Origin: Companilactobacillus nodensis DSM 19682 = JCM 14932 = NBRC 107160
GTDB lineage: Bacteria > Bacillota > Bacilli > Lactobacillales > Lactobacillaceae
DNA length: 64,000 nucleotides
Assembly: GCF_000615905.1 (NCBI RefSeq)
Contig: NZ_BAMN01000003.1
Span: 62,001 to 126,000, forward strand
Reading direction: 5' to 3'
The position numbers were made by a program, and so were the translations under genes. The notes below the pieces were generated by a model that saw nothing but the letters and a program-made list of their open reading frames with translations, did not search any database and was not told the origin of the DNA. Positions within the stretch are counted from its first letter, which is position 1; every line of letters begins with the position of its first letter. Below are positions 62,314 to 64,000 of the stretch, one piece after another.

Positions 62314-63699
62314 ATGGATAATAATAATCAAAATGATTCTAGAATGAATAATGGAAAGAAGCGAGATTCTAAGGTGAAATCAGGAAATTTTTTAGTTAAA
62401 ATCAGTATTGTTGCTTTTATTTCGGCGATGCTTGGTGTTGGGATTGCTTTTGCCGGATTTAATTATTTTGGAAATGATAATGGTGTTGCTGATACGTCGT
62501 CAACCGGTACATCTGGTACCACACAAGTAAGTAACACTAAGGCTAATACTGCTAGTACTATGTCAGGTGCTTACAAGAAGGTCAACGGAGCGGTTGTTTC
62601 AGTTATCAACCTGCAGAAGCAAAAGGAACAGTCGTCAGGTGATGGCAATTTGAATTCTATCTTCGGTGATCTGTTCGGAGATAGTGATAGCGGCAATAAG
62701 TCATCTGATAATAATTCAGATGGTTCGCAAAATGGTGATGGTAATTCATCAGACAATAATTCGAATGATAATTCTTCATCGTCATCATCAAATTCTGCCG
62801 ACCTGCAGGAGTATAGTGAAGGTTCAGGCGTGATCTATGCTAAGCAAAATGGCAAAGGTTATATCGTAACTAACAACCACGTGGTTGAAGGCTCAGATTC
62901 ACTTGAGGTCATCCTTGAAGATGGCACGAAGATGTCAGCTAAGTTAGTTGGTAGTGATTCCACAACTGATTTGGCAGTACTTGAGATTGCTGGTAACAAA
63001 GTACCTGCAACTGCCTCATTCGGTAACTCAGACAATGTATCACCTGGTGACCCTGTGATTGCTATTGGTTCACCACTTGGCAGCCAATATGCGACAACAG
63101 TTACCCAAGGTATTATTTCAGCTACGAATAGAACTGTGCAGACTCAGGATCAGAACACCGGACAAGTTACTGGTGAAGCAACAGTTATTCAGACTGATGC
63201 AGCTATCAACCCTGGTAACTCTGGTGGTCCACTAGTTAACGAAGCTGGTCAAATCGTTGGTATCAATTCAATGAAGCTGGCATCAAATACTGATGGTACT
63301 TCTGTTGAAGGGATGGGATTCGCTATTCCAAGTAATGAAGTCGTGAAGATCATCAATCAATTAGTTCAAAATGGTAAAGTCGAGCGTCCATCATTAGGTA
63401 TCAAGGTTATCGACTTGGATCAAATAACCGATGATTCCCAATCAAGTTTGAAACTTCCAAGTAACATTACCAAGGGTGTCGTGATCTACAGTACGACTGA
63501 AGGTTCTGTTGCCAAGAGTGCTGGCTTGAAGAAGAATGACGTTATTGTTAAATTGGGAAACAAAACAGTAAGTTCGGTTGCTGACTTACATAGTGCTTTG
63601 TATTCGCATTCAGTTGGTGACACCGTTAGCGTTCAATATTACCGTAACGGTAAGTTACAAACATCTAAGGTTCATTTAACTAAAAAAACTTCTGAATAA
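62314..63699 (+). CDS. htrA: Serine protease HtrA (DegP-like, membrane-anchored)
   Basis: The 461-residue protein has one N-terminal membrane helix (KISIVAFISAMLGVGIAFAG). A Ser/Asn/Asp-rich linker lies at about 108-166. The trypsin-like domain has H189 (IVTNNHVVEG), D219 (TTDLAVLEI) and S303 (NPGNSGGPLV). One PDZ domain spans about 360-455 (LPSNITKGVVIYSTTEGSVA). It degrades misfolded secreted proteins at the cell surface. GGGGAAG precedes the ATG. The linker is interrupted by repeated SDNNS patterns and may be cleaved or variable in length. Confidence 0.95.
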   Translation: MDNNNQNDSRMNNGKKRDSKVKSGNFLVKISIVAFISAMLGVGIAFAGFNYFGNDNGVADTSSTGTSGTTQVSNTKANTASTMSGAYKKVNGAVVSVINLQKQKEQSSGDGNLNSIFGDLFGDSDSGNKSSDNNSDGSQNGDGNSSDNNSNDNSSSSSSNSADLQEYSEGSGVIYAKQNGKGYIVTNNHVVEGSDSLEVILEDGTKMSAKLVGSDSTTDLAVLEIAGNKVPATASFGNSDNVSPGDPVIAIGSPLGSQYATTVTQGIISATNRTVQTQDQNTGQVTGEATVIQTDAAINPGNSGGPLVNEAGQIVGINSMKLASNTDGTSVEGMGFAIPSNEVVKIINQLVQNGKVERPSLGIKVIDLDQITDDSQSSLKLPSNITKGVVIYSTTEGSVAKSAGLKKNDVIVKLGNKTVSSVADLHSALYSHSVGDTVSVQYYRNGKLQTSKVHLTKKTSE

Positions 63700-63706
63700 A
63701 ATGACT

Positions 63707-63743
63707 TGTGGAACTAGTTAATACTAGTTCCACATTTTTTTTT
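63707..63743 (+). terminator. Terminator after htrA
   Basis: A 12-bp perfect stem (TGTGGAACTAGT and complement) is followed by T9. Confidence 0.95.
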
Positions 63744-63804
63744 GAACAATATATGGTCAAACTGTATATATACTTCGTGTTTTTATCGCGTGAATAAAAT
63801 ACAC

Positions 63805-63878
63805 TTTTCCACAGATGTGGATAACTTGTGTATAAGTGGATAAACTTTAGTAAAAACACTGTCGAAAAGTTATCCACA
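63805..63878. promoter_or_regulatory. DnaA-box cluster downstream of htrA
   Basis: Within 74 bp there are two perfect TTATCCACA boxes (63816-63824 minus, 63870-63878 plus), TTATACACA (63827-63835 minus) and TTTTCCACA (63805-63813 plus), which both fit TTWTNCACA, and TTATCCACT (63835-63843 minus) with one mismatch. The rest up to 64000 shows no gene. Such clusters bind DnaA. Confidence 0.8.
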
Positions 63879-64000
63879 ATCGAATTTTATCCTGTTGATA
63901 ACCTCGGATGTATTATATAGAGGTGTGCTCTAATGACTGGTATAATAGGTATCTGTTATGTTCCACACAAGTATACAAACTTTTTTATTGATGTGCATAA

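Overview
The window is AT-rich, densely coded, low-GC Gram-positive DNA. The gene set points to a heterofermentative or facultative member of the Lactobacillaceae, most likely in or near the Companilactobacillus/Lactobacillus sensu lato group. Supporting features are SLAP-domain and MucBP-like secreted proteins, an LPxTG-type Cna-B surface protein, oleate hydratase, a VanX-like dipeptidase, the walRKHIJ-htrA cluster and AGGAGG ribosome binding sites. The genus is an inference from gene content, not a measurement.

Layout. 1-7.4 kb: partial lipid-linked oligosaccharide flippase and DUF1304 protein, TetR regulator plus oleate hydratase, a MazG-like pyrophosphatase, an XRE regulator with three tandem DUF2975 membrane paralogues (the middle one broken by a nonsense codon), and a paired SMR efflux operon. 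8-24 kb: guaB (frameshifted), a GtrA-family gene (frameshifted), MarR/GNAT, amino acid permeases (one of a tandem pair frameshifted), MalY-type C-S lyase, VanX-like dipeptidase, NhaP antiporter, AEC carrier, a GT-C-like membrane protein and an MDR oxidoreductase. 24-31 kb: an accessory surface region with three secreted SLAP-domain proteins, a small membrane protein and a lipoprotein. 31-42 kb: MFS/MarR pair, a cystathionine synthase/lyase gene behind a Cys-codon leader peptide and terminator, a TrpXYZ-like ABC transporter behind a Trp-codon leader peptide and attenuator, a YibE/F pair and HelD. 42-54.5 kb: Cna-B adhesin, aldo/keto reductase, XRE membrane regulator, membrane GDPD, and sbcC-sbcD preceded by two paralogous nuclease-like genes, the second driven by a promoter with a perfect LexA box in its spacer. 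54.6-56.3 kb: a gene-poor scar next to tRNA-Lys with a phage-type ORF and a type I toxin-antitoxin-like locus. 56.5-63.7 kb: walR-walK-walH-walI-walJ and htrA, followed by a DnaA-box cluster.

Four undescribed-looking signals stand out. (1) Four copies of a ~160-190 nt structured element, two per locus in opposite orientation between convergent genes (17.0-17.4 kb and 34.2-34.6 kb). Their helices differ in sequence but keep base pairing, while the unpaired strings are conserved. (2) An SOS-controlled operon joining a PD-(D/E)xK-like/coiled-coil/HTH protein to SbcCD. (3) A Cys-Cys-Cys leader peptide attenuator upstream of a sulfur amino acid enzyme. (4) A Trp-containing leader peptide with mutually exclusive hairpins upstream of the ABC transporter.

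At least four genes carry single-base deletions (guaB, gtrA-like, an amino acid permease, an ABC permease). Because guaB is a housekeeping gene, assembly error must be considered before any of these is called a true pseudogene.
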